DNA of 64,000 bases from assembly GCF_029962835.1 (NCBI RefSeq), contig NC_080589.1, positions 17,071,586-17,135,585 on the forward strand. Reading direction: 5' to 3'. Within the stretch, counting starts at the first letter, position 1. Each line of letters begins with the position of its first letter. The DNA comes from Magnolia sinica (Eukaryota; Streptophyta; Magnoliopsida; Magnoliales; Magnoliaceae). The translations under genes and the position numbers were made by a program. This document shows, one piece after another, positions 35,547 to 47,329 of the stretch. Below the pieces are notes generated by a model, which was not told where the DNA came from, made no database searches, and worked only from the letters and a program-made list of their open reading frames with translations.

Positions 35547-36854
35547 TTACATAAAGTCTCGCATTGCATGGGTCAGCTCTTGCATGGAATTTTGAACCGG
35601 TTCTTCTTGAGGTTTCCCTTGATTTGGATTTTGATTGAAGAAACTTTGAGGGGTAGCAGTTTGTCCATTTCTCCAACTAAAGTTTGGATGATTTTTCCAA
35701 CCAGGATTGTACGTATTAGAGGTCGGTCCATTGAAAGGTCTTTGATAATTATTTACGGCATTGGATTGTTCATTCAACACTTCTCGAAAGGCGGGTATTG
35801 TAGGACAATTTTCAGTTGTATGAATGTTGCAATCACAGATGCCGCAAACACTTTCATTAACCTTATCCTTCTTTCCTTCCATGGCCTCAACTTTCCTTAT
35901 GAGCGTAGTCACTTTACACTTGAGATCATCCTCTTCTTTCAAGAGATACAATCCACCTTTCTCCTTTAATTGAGTCGGCCTAGACGTGGTGTTCGATTTT
36001 GGGTAATAGTCCCATGATTGTGTTTTCTCAGCAAGACTATCAAGGTAATCCCATACCTCGTCAACATTTTTATTAATGAATTCTCCATTACACATTATCT
36101 CGACCATTTGGCGCATGAAAGATTTCAGTCCATCATAGAAAGAATTTGTAATGCGCCACGTTTCAAAGCCGTGTTGTGGGCATGAACTGACCAAATCCTT
36201 AAACCTTTCCCAACATTGGTAAAATGTTTCATCCTCCTTTTGGGTGAAGTTCATGATTGCTTTTCTAAGGGTAATCGTTTTATGATGTGGAAATAATTTC
36301 TTTATAAATTTCCTGTGCATATCATTCCATGTGCCAATGGATCTAGGACGCAGTGAATGTAACCACGTCTTAGCCTTCTCTTTTAAGGAAAAAGGAAAGA
36401 GTCTCAGCCTGACTGTGTCCTCAGACACATTTTGAAAATATAAAGTGGCTATGATCTCATCAAACTCTTTCAAATGTAGATATGGTTCTTCAGATTCAAG
36501 CCCATGGAACTTAGGAAGGAGTTGGATAACCCCTGGCTTGATGTCCATATGTCCTGTATTTTCAGGAAAAATCATGCATGAGGGCGTACTCACCCCTGCT
36601 GGTTGTAAATAATCTCGTAAAGTACGAGGCGGGGGTGCTTGATGCACCTCATTCTCATCCTGAATGTCCTCCACCCTAGGTTGGGGTAGAAGAGGTTGGT
36701 TTTCAGCCATCACTTCAATTAACTCAGGGGATTTTGAGTGGTGTTTAGTCCTACGATGGATAGTTAACCCCTCAACCAATCCTCCTTCAGTCAAGAGACG
36801 TCGAGTGTTGTCACGGGCCCACTTGGGCATGAAACACTCGCAGCCCTCAATCAA
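35547..36854 (-). pseudogene. gag remnant of the Athila-type element
   Basis: About 435 residues of retrotransposon gag with the Athila wording (FPFSLKEKAKTWLHSL, FYQCWERFKDLVSSCPQHGF), then a short Cys/His cluster CGICDCNIHTTENC and a Gln/Asn-rich tail. Other parts of the gag-protease junction are decayed. Confidence 0.85.
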
Positions 36855-37698
36855 ATTCGAAACCTAATCCTAAGAAAAGAAAAGAAAATCTAAAAAGAAA
36901 GAGAGGGTTGGAAAGAAGTTACCAAATTGGAGTCCCTAAGTTAAAAACCTGCAAAATAAAACAAAATAAGTTAGATTCTAAAAAGAGAAGAAAAATCCTT
37001 AAAAAGAAAGATAGCAATAAACTGATTTCTAAAAGAAGGAATTCCTAAAAGAAAGTGGAAATTTCTAAAATAAATTAGGAAAGTCCTAAACTAGAAAGTA
37101 AGTTCCTAAAAGAGATCTGAAAAATAGAAAGCAGAGAAAGAGCTTACCGAATTAGAAATTTCAATCTTAAAAGCCTACAAAATAAGAAAGTTAGTTCTAA
37201 ACAAAAATTCTATAAGTAAAAAATTTCTAAAAATAAATTAGGAAACAAAGTTAGATTCTAAAAGAGTTAGAATTAGAAAGTTACTAAAAACAAAAATAGA
37301 AAGTTAATTTCTAAAATAGAAAATCTAAACCTAAAATTAGAAAGTTTCTAAAAATAAAATAAAAGAAAGATGAATTAGTTTCTAGAATTAGAAAATTTCT
37401 AAAAGGGAAGTAACTAACATAGTTTCTAAAAACAAAAGAGGAAAGTTTCTAAAAATAAACTATTTCCTACAAATAGGAAAATACTAGAATTAGAAAATTT
37501 CTAAAATTCAAACCCTAATTTTAAAAGTAGAAAAAGTAGAGAAATTAGGAAGGAATTACCAAATTAGAAACTTATGTCAGGATCCTACAAAACAGGAAAA
37601 CAAGTTACTTCTAGAAATCAAATAAAAATCTAAAACTAAAGTTAGTCAAATTCTAATCTCAAACTAATTCTAAACCTAATTAATTTCAGAGAATCGCA
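36855..37698 (-). other. A-rich leader of the Athila-type element
   Basis: Low-complexity stretch of dispersed ttctaaaa/ttagaaa phrases between primer-binding site and gag, a usual feature of long plant gypsy leaders. No coding sequence. Confidence 0.75.
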
Positions 37699-37711
37699 GG
37701 CAACGGCGCCA
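37699..37711 (-). other. Primer-binding site, tRNA-Asp type
   Basis: On the minus strand TGGCGCCGTTGCC, complementary to the 3' end of tRNA-Asp, five bases from the 5' LTR. This primer is characteristic of Athila. Confidence 0.88.
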
Positions 37712-37716
37712 AAACT

Positions 37717-39800
37717 TGTTCACTCCCCAAGTATAGGGTTGTGATGTAGTAATAAACTCGGTGAGACCGAGGTCGAATCCCAAGGGACTGATACCTGTAC
37801 GTAATCTGAAACTAAATAGAACTAGAACTAGAATGAGATGAAATCTAAATCGAATGAATTTGAGGGAATAATGGTGATATATTAATCTAAAACTTGAGAG
37901 AAATCAGAGATAAGAAACTAGGGATTCAGAGGATCCACTTGTAGAGATCGGGAGATCTTATGCCTGTCTCAAGAATCATGGAACTTAAACCTGAACTTCC
38001 TCCGATATAATTTTTAAAGAGATGAAAGGTATATAAATTAGAATGGATTCCATCACCAAACCATGCTCGGGAGATAATGGCAACAACGAAATTAAACTAA
38101 TTACCAACCAATCGGATGATTATGAAGGTTAGGAAGGATACCGCCATCCAACCATGCCCGGAGACGATGACAAACAACGGGATTTCCCGACGTCATAATC
38201 AAAATAAGGAAAAAGAAATACTCAAAGTCATTGCAAACCCATTGTAATTTCAGTCACAACAGACCATTAAAGACTAAAAACATTCCCTTAATAAAATTAA
38301 ATAAAAAATCCCTTCAATCTAAACAAAAGGCACACGCACAATCTCCCATCACTCTGCAAGCTTCACCTCTTAGCCCTAGCTAAGAGGTTTAGCCTAGAAT
38401 AGACATGATGAGGCTTATACCTCTAAACAATTTCATAGGCAAAATAAGAAAGAAATAAAAGGAGAAGTAGAATCGAAACCGTCTTCACCGTCTTCTCTTT
38501 TATGCACCTCTGTCCACAGCCGCCTCAATCCCCGTCTCTCTCTCTTTCCTCTTTATAACAGTCTGGAGGCGGTCATCGGATTCAACTCGAAAAACCCATC
38601 AGGAATGGACGGTTCTTGAATGATTTCGGTGTGGTCCATAGACTTTTTCACTCCGCCGTCCGACCCGCATTTAGACGATTGGAAATCGTTTTCTCAATGC
38701 CTTCTGGGAATCTGCCACCTAGGCGATGGTTATAGGGCCCTTTGGAGTCCACTAGATGGTCCAGATCGGACTGATCAATGCAGAGGGTGGCCCACAACAT
38801 TCCATCGCAAGCTCTATTACGAAACAGAGCTTACAGACCTCTGTTTTGATGATCGGTGGGCCCCAAGACGACGTTCCATAGGAATCCATGCCGTCCATTA
38901 GAATCAGAATAAAAAACTATTCAGAGATGGCTGGTTTTGGATCTGCGTTGACGTGGCCCACGAAATCTGTAAAGCCACCGTCCATTATATGTTTGAAGTT
39001 GCATCCGTGTGTATACACATGCATAGGTCCCAGAAAACACCTGGTGTACGGTCTATTTTTCCTCCCAAGCATAATGGATGGACCCGATTGTCCATATAAT
39101 GGACGGTGTGGGCCCACTTCGTGGTTCAACGGACGCACGTCCGTTTCTCTGGCGGAAAACAGAATTTCCGTTTTGGTTTTTAGAAAGGGACAGGTTAGCG
39201 CAATGGTTGACCGGATCTTGGACCAGTGCACGTTCAATGCATGTGTACCCTATGTACACGCAGTGTATTTGTGGGGTCCATCATGATGTACTCAAGAAAT
39301 CTGCTCCATCCATCCATTTTGTCAGCTCATTTAATGAGTTGAGCCCAAGATTGAGGCATATCTAGATATCAGGTGGGCCCTAAATCAGAGTTTTATGGGC
39401 TGATATGTCCGTTGGGCCACTTCCACAAGGATCCAATGACTAAAATTTGACGTGTATGGTTAATTTGGGTTCCTCAGGCCAGATATAAAGTTTCGAGCTA
39501 AACGGATGGTGGGAACCCTGTGATCTTGCATTCTGGACCAATTTCGGGCCACTTGAGCTTCAGTTTCTCGATTTTCTCGGATCTCTGGCGCGTAAATCCG
39601 TTGATCTTGCTCCCCTGGGATCCATCCCTTGCCTTGGTGATTCTGGAGCGTCAAATCCATGCATTTAGCACCCTTTTTCAGTCCAAGCTCGTAAATACAC
39701 CTTGCATCACAAACACGATTAAATTGAGCCGCTAAACCGTACCATGTTCGTAAATCTATGTAATAAATGGGGTCTAATATGCAATATTTGACCCTCAACA
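37717..39800 (-). repeat. 5' LTR of the Athila-type element
   Basis: 2084 bp. Matches the 3' LTR on both sides of a central block (38574-38754) that is unrelated to the block in the partner LTR. Contains the same fold-back-like stretch at about 39270-39420. Confidence 0.92.
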
Positions 39801-39805
39801 AAGGT

Positions 39806-42640
39806 CACTTGCTTGGTTGCCCACACCGCTTTCAAAGCAACAAGTCATTCTAAGTGGTACCTAGATAGTGGATGCTCCAGGGACATACACGCGACAAGGC
39901 TTTATTCACGAGATCTTAAAGACATGGACTGCAGTTCGATCATATTTGAAGATGGCGGCAATTGCAAGATTATGGGCTAAGGTATGGTTCAACTCTATAA
40001 CCTTCCTTTGATAAAAAAATGTGTTGTATGTTGAAGGATGAAACATAATCTTCTAAGCATATCTCGATTTGTGATAATAACCAAAGTGTACGGTTTTCTA
40101 ATCAAAGTGTGAGATTCTAAACAACAAGGGTTCGTATTGAATGGATGTAGAACGTCTGAAAACTACTATATTGTTAGCGAATCCAGCTCATCTAATCAAT
40201 CATGTTACATAGTCCAAATAGACGAGATCGATTTGTGGCACAAATGTCTTGGACATGTACACTACCGAAATTTACATAGATTGAGCAAATGAGAACTTAT
40301 AAGAGGTCTACCTAAACTACAAAAATTAGATAAAATATGTGGTGAATGCCAGATTGACAAACAAACTAAGAACTCACACAAAAGGTGAATTCCAATACCA
40401 CATCAAGACCACTCGAGCTTCTCCATATGGATCTAGTAGGACCTACTAGGACGGAAAGTCGAGGTGGCAAAAGATATATTTTAGTAATAGTAGATGACTT
40501 TACCAGATATACATGGGTTGTCTTCTTAAGGGACAAATCAGAAACCCTTGAAGAAGTAAAAAAGGTTCTCAAAAGGATTCAAACTGAAAAAGGTTCTCAA
40601 GTCAGTAAGATTCGTAGTGATCATGGATCTGAATTTGAGAATAGCGGTTTTGAGAAGTTCTGTAGCGACCAGGGAATATTACATGAATTCTCAGCGCCCA
40701 AAACTCCACATTGAAAGGAAAAATAGAGTGCTTCAAGAAATGGCTAACGTAATGTTGAATAGTATGAAGCTCTCTAAGAATCTTTGGGTTGAAGCAGTCA
40801 ATACAGCTTGCTATATTATTAACTGGGTTTACACTAGTAAAGGTAATAATAAAACGGCTTATGAAATGTGGTTCGATAAAAAGCCTACTGTCAAATACTT
40901 TCGAGTTTTTGGCAGCAAGTGCTATATTTTACGAGATCGTGAAAATCTGAAAAAGTTTGATACGAAGAGTGATGAAGGGATCTTTTTAGGATACTCTTTA
41001 AACAGTCGAGCTTATAGGGTTCTGAACAAAAGGACCGGTGTGATTCAAGAATCCATCAATGTGGTCATTGATGATCACTTAAACACACCAGTCTCAAATT
41101 CAGATAATGATGAAGTACTAGTAATTGATAAATCTGATATTTCATCTATTCAGACTGATTCTGTTGATGAAAACTGGATTGTTGCGATGCAAGAAGAACT
41201 TAACCAATTTGTGAGAAATGATGTTTGGTATCTCGTACCTAGACCTAAAGATAAACACATCATTAGAACCAAATGGATTTTCAAAAATAAGTCCGACGAA
41301 CTTAGCAACATAATTAGAAACAAGGCTAGACTAGTGGTACAAGGTTACACTAAAATTGAAGGTATTGACTATGATGAAACCTTTGCACCAGTAGCACGTC
41401 TTGAATCAATCAGACTCTTTATATCCATTGCGTGTTTTAGAAAGTTTAAGATTTACCAAATGGATGTGAAAAGTGCATTTTTAAATGGCGATCTGCATGA
41501 GGAAGTTTATGTTGAACAACCAATGGGTTTTGAAGACCCTAAAAATGCTGATCATGTGTATCGTCTTAAAAAGGCACTTTATGGCTTAAAACAAGCTCCT
41601 AGGGCATGGTACGAGAAACTAACAAAGTTTCTATTAAGCCATAATTTTCAAATGGGATGTGTTGATAAAACTCTGTTTATTAAAAAACATAAGGATCATA
41701 TCTTATTAGTACAAATCTATGTTGATGATATCATTTATGGATCTACCTGTACTGACATGACTATTGAGTTTGCAGATTTGATGAAATCTCAGTTTGAAAT
41801 GAGCTTGGTTGGGGAATTGAATTATTTCCTCGGGTTGCAAGTAAAACAAAAACCTGATGGAATGTTCATTTCTCAATCTGAATATGCTATGAACTTGATT
41901 AAGAGATTTGGATTTGAGAATAGTAAAAACTTTAATACTCCTATGAGTACAACCTTGAAACTCTTAAAAGATTCTGCAGGTAAAAATGTGGATCCGAAAT
42001 TATATCGGAGTATGATTGGTAGTCTATTGTATTTAACTGCTAGTAGACCAGATATCGCTCTAAGTGTTGGTATTTGCGCTAGATATTAGTCTAAACCTAA
42101 AGAATCGCACTTGACTGTTGTCAAGCGGATTATACGATATGTCGCAAGTACTGTTAATCTCGGTCTTTGGTATCCACATGAGACTAGTGTTCAATTAGCT
42201 AGGTACTCGGATGCTGATTGGGCTGGTAATCTTGATGATCGAAAATCAACCAGTGGTGGTTGTTTTTATATCGGAAACTATTTAGTTTCTTGGTTTAGCA
42301 AGAAACAAAGTTATGTATCACTTTCAACAGCTGAAGCTGAATATATCGCAGCTGGTAATGTGTGTACACAGCTTATTTGGATGAAACGTATGCTAAGTGA
42401 TTATGGAATTAAACAGGATTCTATGTTATTATATTATGATAATTCTAATGCCATAAATATTTAAAAAAATCTAATTTAGCATTCTCGTACTAAGCACATT
42501 GATATTAGATTTCATTATATTCAGGAATTAGTTGAAGAAAAGGTAATATCTTTGGAATATATCCCTACCGAGAATTAACGTGCTGATATTTTCAGTAAAC
42601 CGCTCGACAAAAGCAGGTTTAACGAAATGAAATTTGATCT
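39806..42640 (+). pseudogene. pol remnant of the SIRE-type copia element
   Basis: Resumes directly after the gypsy insertion. In order: protease remnant and GAG-pre-integrase with a C..C pair (KICGECQIDKQTK), integrase ([22 protein letters not shown]), reverse transcriptase ([29 protein letters not shown]) and RNase H (YSDADWAGNLDDRKSTSGG, SLSTAEAEYIAA). Broken. Confidence 0.9.
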
Positions 42641-43083
42641 CGGCATGTGCATTTTAAAATGATTAATTATGCTTATTTGTATCATATTGTATCTATCTGC
42701 TAGTTTAGTTTTCGAATCTTGAAAAATATGCAAAAATCAGATTTTTTGGCCCGTACTCGACCAGTCGTGAGTATCCACGACCAGTCGTGCTAGGACTAGT
42801 TGTGTATATCCACGACCAGTTGTGAATCTCGTGGATTCACTTAAAATTTAGAGAAAATCATCTTCTTCTTCATTTCAACTTCACTCTCCAACGAGCCGAC
42901 ACACGACTAGTCGAACCCATCTTCCAAAATCTTCAAGGTTAGTGCTCCATTTGCATTTTGCTTGTAGATTTGTGTCTAGATTGCTTCTATTTCTCTCTTG
43001 GAGTTGTCTATTTTGAATTTAGTTGAGATTTGGGGTTTTTTCTTTTGAAAAATCTGATTTGAGAAAACTCTTTTCTCAATCCT

Positions 43084-44279
43084 TTGCAACTCTTTATATT
43101 ATGGAAATCCTTGTTGTATATGGCTTCTAGAGGAAGAAAATCAACGTCCCGTGGTCCATCTTCTTCTTCCAGATCGGCCCCTATCACTAAGCGTCATCTT
43201 AGGGCTCCTGAGGACGATCCATCTTATGTTCGGGACATCAGATTGCGTAATGTTATTGTTGAGCATCCAGTTGATATTAATCATGTTGCTCCTTTTGATA
43301 TTTTTTCTATGCTCCAATCTGTAAGTTGGAATAACTTATTGCTTTGGGGTGGGCTAGCATACCGGTCCATTGTCCAATCCACGTTTACATGCATATGTGC
43401 TTTCTTAATGGAAAATTTAACTTTTTCTATCTCCACAAGAGAAGGGCCATTTGAAGTTGATCATCATTTGATTTCAGCCCTTATGGATATTCCAGTGAAT
43501 GATGAGGGTATTCCCATCCATACTTTATCTGATAAACCCTCTGTCGCTGAAAAACGTATGCTGACTAAGGACTTATGCAATTTGGATGTACAATGGACGC
43601 ATAAAGGGAATGCACTTCCCTCAAGGTATTTGTTACCCAAATACAGAGTTCTTCACAAAATCTTTGTGTCTAATTTGTATCCTCGGTCGGGTAATAAATC
43701 TGAATTGACGTCCTTCATGGTTCGTATTCTTCATTCTGTTGTCAGTGGGGTTAACATTTGTTTACCATCCTTAATTTTTTCACTTTATCATTCAGTTTTA
43801 ACTCCATCCTAGTCACAGTGACATTCCATTTGGATATTTGATGACTGTGTTGGCTACACATATGTCAGTCGACATGCCAGTTGGAGAGGCCCCTATCCGT
43901 CATCTGATATTTAACAATTCTAATATCAATAAGATGAAGCTGGATTTCCTTCCTGGCCAAGGTGATGGTGTTGGCAGTGCTGAAGCTGAACATGAGGAAG
44001 AAGCTGGTGATCTTCCTCCTGATGATATTAACATGGATGATATTTTGGAAGAGCTTTAGTCCGATTCTACAAATGATCCAGATTATGAGCCTTCTTCATT
44101 TGATGCACGTCTGAGTACATTGGAAGATAAAGTTGAGGGTCTAAATGTTAAGATGGAAAACATGTATGTTGCCCATGATTTACAGTTCAAATATATGCGC
44201 AAATATCTTAGGCGCTTGAACAAAGGCATGCATCAACTTGATCCTTCTATTCCTGCTCCTTCATCTGGGTCAGATTAGT
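43084..44279 (+). pseudogene. Extra downstream frame of the SIRE-type copia element
   Basis: Between pol and the 3' LTR. The first part is a frame of 242 residues (43084-43812): basic and serine-rich at the start, then a globular part with LLPKYRVLHKIFVSNLYPRSG. Acidic and coiled-coil-like remnants follow to about 44279 (stledkvegl nvkmenm region). It resembles the 'putative plant transposon protein' type of extra ORF found in the SIRE/Maximus group, sometimes called envelope-like. I see no clear signal peptide or convincing membrane anchor, so I do not call it an envelope. Its role is unknown and it is broken. The preceding 42641-43083 holds several cgaccagtcg motifs. Confidence 0.65.
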
Positions 44280-44712
44280 ATTTTTAAGATTACTGGATTG
44301 TAATAACTTTATTACTCTTAACTAGTTTTTGAGTTTGTCACTCTCTTTAACTTAGCTCTGTCTATGAATTATGTGTGTTGCTTATGCTATGTTTTCATAT
44401 CTTGACTAGTTACCTCTCATATTTCTTATTGATTATTTCTCCTCAGCCATCTATTTTGTGCTTCCTTTGTCCTATTGTGATAAAAAGGGAGAGTATGGAT
44501 ATGTCATAGACATGTATATATGAGTATCTTACTCAGGGGGAGTATGTGCAGAGGTGTGAGCAGAAGTGTGCAGAGGTGGACTGAATATTGATTTACAAGT
44601 CTGCAGGATGCTGGTTGATAACAACCGGTGCATGATTCTTTAATCAGATATTCTGTGTTATGAAACATATCTTGAAAGTGTGTTTTGTCACTAATTTGAC
44701 AAAGGGGGAGAT

Positions 44713-46317
44713 TGTAAGTGTCATAGTTTATAGCCCTTTGTGTTGTCAAATTTGTGGTGCCAAAGACACTGTTATGAAGCTTGCATCTGTGAAGAACAAT
44801 GCTCTACTCAAGATCAACTTAGTTTAACAAGCACTGTTCACAAGTCAAGAATCTCAAGAAGCTTTCAAGTTCAACCTCAAGATCTCAAGAAGCTTTCAAG
44901 TTCAATCTCAAGATCTCAAAAAGCTCTCAAGTTTAAACGACATCAAGACTTCAAGCTCCATTACTTTCAAAGGTCACTCGTCTCTAAAGTTTCAATGTCC
45001 TTACTTCACTATTGAGGTATGACTGACCTTAGGTTGACCTTTAGAGTAGGCCATTTTGGATACATAATTCATATATTTTATATAAGTGAGTTTGGTCTGT
45101 TCTAAGACTAGTCCTAGACTTTGTTCGACTAGTCCTAGCACTGCTTCGACCTGTCTAAACATTTCCTGGATCAGTCGTAAGTTTGTTACAAAAATCAAAA
45201 ATTTTCTGTTAGGCTTCGACTAGTCCTGGGGACTGTTCGACCAGTCGTAGGAACAGTGTCGACTGCATCTTCGACCAGTCGTAGACCTACGACTCAAAGA
45301 ATAGCGTTGAAATTCGGCCACCTACGACCAGTCGAAGGAGACCCACGACCAGTCGAAGGAAACCTACGACCAGTCGTGAAACTGTCAAATCTTATCGCGC
45401 CCGAATTTTCAAATATCTGTTGGTTCTACGACCAGTCGTAGAGGTCCTTAGACCAGTCGAAGGCGTGATTTGCTCACCTATAAATAGAGCACGAATCTCA
45501 GAATTATATATGGAAATTAAAGAACTTCAAGCTAAATTAATTCGGCCTTCTGAGAGATAAGTCGGTGCTCCATATAAGCTAAGTGTGCATATTTAATATT
45601 CTCTTTCTTTAGCTTTCTTAATTGATTTTGTTTCTTGTATTCCAATCTAATTTGAAAAGAGGAATTGTTGTTTTCCTTTTTCTGGAATCAAAATCAATTA
45701 GAGCTAGCCCTTTTGTTTTAATTTAAAATCTATTAGAACCTAGAACCATTATAAAGTGAGTATTGGACATTGAACTTTGACATTCAAATCTCTACTCCGA
45801 CTTGGTTCTTCTGGGCTGCTACAACGAAGGAGAAAATTAGGTATTTTACAATTTGTGTAATTTACATTGTTTGGTTTTATTTGAGGTTAAGCTAGAAAAA
45901 TCTCAAAGTTGTTGGTTATCTGAGGAGAGCCAGAAAACTCAGAAGTGAGGGTTTTTGAATTGTGTAAGCCCTTTAAAAAAGACACAATTGTGAAGGTTTT
46001 GGGTGAACCTGTGAAAACCTATTTGATAGTGAACGCTAATATCCCCTGTGTGAGGATATTAGGAGTGGAGTAGCATTCTGTGTGGCTATTGTTTAACAGT
46101 TGGTGAACACACAGGCGAACCACTATAATTCTTTCTGTTGTGGATGTGTGATTTATATTTCTTGTCTTTTATCATTTAGAATTGTGGATTGTATGTGTGG
46201 ATGTGAATGTTGTAATAATTTAGATTTACATTTCGATTATATTTTGCTATCTCTTTATTACTTTGAGCTTCAGTTTTCTATTTGTTCTAATAAGGTTGCC
46301 TGCCATTTTTATGATGC
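44713..46317 (+). repeat. 3' LTR of the SIRE-type copia element, 3' end missing
   Basis: Starts tgtaagtgtcatag just after the polypurine tract. Colinear with the 5' LTR until 46317, where it passes abruptly into fold-back sequence over a 2-base overlap (gc). Confidence 0.88.
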
Positions 46318-46553
46318 CATTTGAGTCTTGGGTCTGCCTCAGTTTTTTATTCATATTCTAAAATGTTCTATTAAAATACATGAATGGTGTGGATATATCA
46401 TATACAGTACAGTGGGGTCTATATATTTAAGTCAATACTTTTGTTTAGATTTCAAGATGAAATTAGTCTCATATTTTTTAACATGGTGAAAAAGTAATAA
46501 TTACTTGTTTATCTGAATTACATGTATCATGAAAAACCAAATAGGCTCTAAAG
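46316..46553. mobile_element. Fold-back element, copy H, right portion
   Basis: The first 160 bp repeat 24324-24485 with visible divergence. The rest (gtaataattacttg ... ccaaataggctctaaag) is the inverted partner of the left terminus at 23904. The copia element therefore sits inside this element, but with a 160-bp overlap instead of a 5-bp target duplication. Confidence 0.65.
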
Positions 46554-46671
46554 GAGTTCTAATCTTCCAATTTGCGAGATTTTTTGGCCCTTGATTTACA
46601 TGTATCATGAAAAATTAAATAGGCTCCGAAGGAGTTCTAATCTTCCAATCTGTGAGATTTTTTGGGCCATG
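46516..46671. repeat. Two tandem copies of a 78-bp unit
   Basis: aWttacatgtatcatgaaaa at 46516 and 46594, each ending gattttttgggcc or close to it. The duplication includes the right end of the fold-back element. Confidence 0.9.
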
Positions 46672-47329
46672 GCAACAAAATAGGCCCAAGGGTCTTCAAC
46701 AGGTGGGATCCGTCTTGCTCGATCTAAGACGGACGATAGCCCATTCCCTTTTTGAGCCTAAATCAGGCCCAATTCCGGCCGGAGAAGCTATCAGCGGCCT
46801 GGATTTGGCCCTGCCATGGCCTGAATAGAAATGTCTTGATTTCTATCAAGCCCAATTCCGGCCCATGGGCTCCATGTAACACAAGCCCAATCATGGGCCG
46901 CACTGACTGTCGGCCCACTTGCACCACACCAGCCAACAACACATTTCAGGACCCGATAATTCCTCCATATTCCCTCACACGTGCCAAAGTTTCACACGTA
47001 TCAAAATCCAGAGCATTCATATGCCCTGGCGAAAAAATCAGGACGGTCGGCGGCAGACATGATTGCTTAAACGAGCCGCCCTAGGTTCCAACTGGGGCCC
47101 ACCTGATCAACGGACCGTCCTAATTTTCAGGTCAACACAAAGCACCGGCCATCCTGAATTTGAAAGTGTCAATTCTCGCACGTGTGCCAAGCTGGCACTT
47201 GCAGCTGGAGTTCCTGACACTGGCTTCGAATTTCTCGAATCAGAACCCGCTTCACACGCTTCGGTCCGTGCAACCGCGGTCAAGATCTACGCCCTTGGTT
47301 TACGTTAACTATCTCTACCCTCACGTAAA
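46672..47329. other. Spacer upstream of the MUB promoter
   Basis: GC-richer than its surroundings. Bases 46755-46880 repeat caggcccaattccggcc-type phrases. Several frames are open but none is recognisable. Confidence 0.4.

Larger units (their letters stand above)
28072..39800 (-). mobile_element. Athila-type Ty3/gypsy element (fossil), nested in the copia element
   Basis: Minus-strand element with LTRs of 2055 and 2084 bp bounded by TGTT...AACA. It is flanked by a perfect 5-bp duplication aaggt (28067-28071 and 39801-39805). The internal 7.6 kb carries, in element order, a primer-binding site for tRNA-Asp, an A-rich leader, gag, protease, reverse transcriptase/RNase H and integrase, then a non-coding spacer. 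The tRNA-Asp primer and the long spacer after pol are Athila traits. Coding regions are broken, with about six to eight interruptions. Target duplication and outline are intact, so the insertion is younger than its copia host. Confidence 0.94.
24487..46317 (+). mobile_element. SIRE/Maximus-type Ty1/copia element (fossil), split by a gypsy element
   Basis: Plus-strand copia element with LTRs of about 1.75 kb, a tRNA-Met primer-binding site, a long gag, pol, an extra downstream frame and a polypurine tract (aaagggggaga, 44701-44711) before the 3' LTR. The Athila-type element at 28072-39800 sits inside it, with a perfect 5-bp duplication. Without that insertion the element is about 10.1 kb. Both outer edges are worn: the left LTR lacks about 16 bp at its start and the right LTR about 180 bp at its end. 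pol is broken, with about half a dozen interruptions; gag looks whole. The two LTRs differ by only a few per cent by eye, so it is fairly young. Confidence 0.93.
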
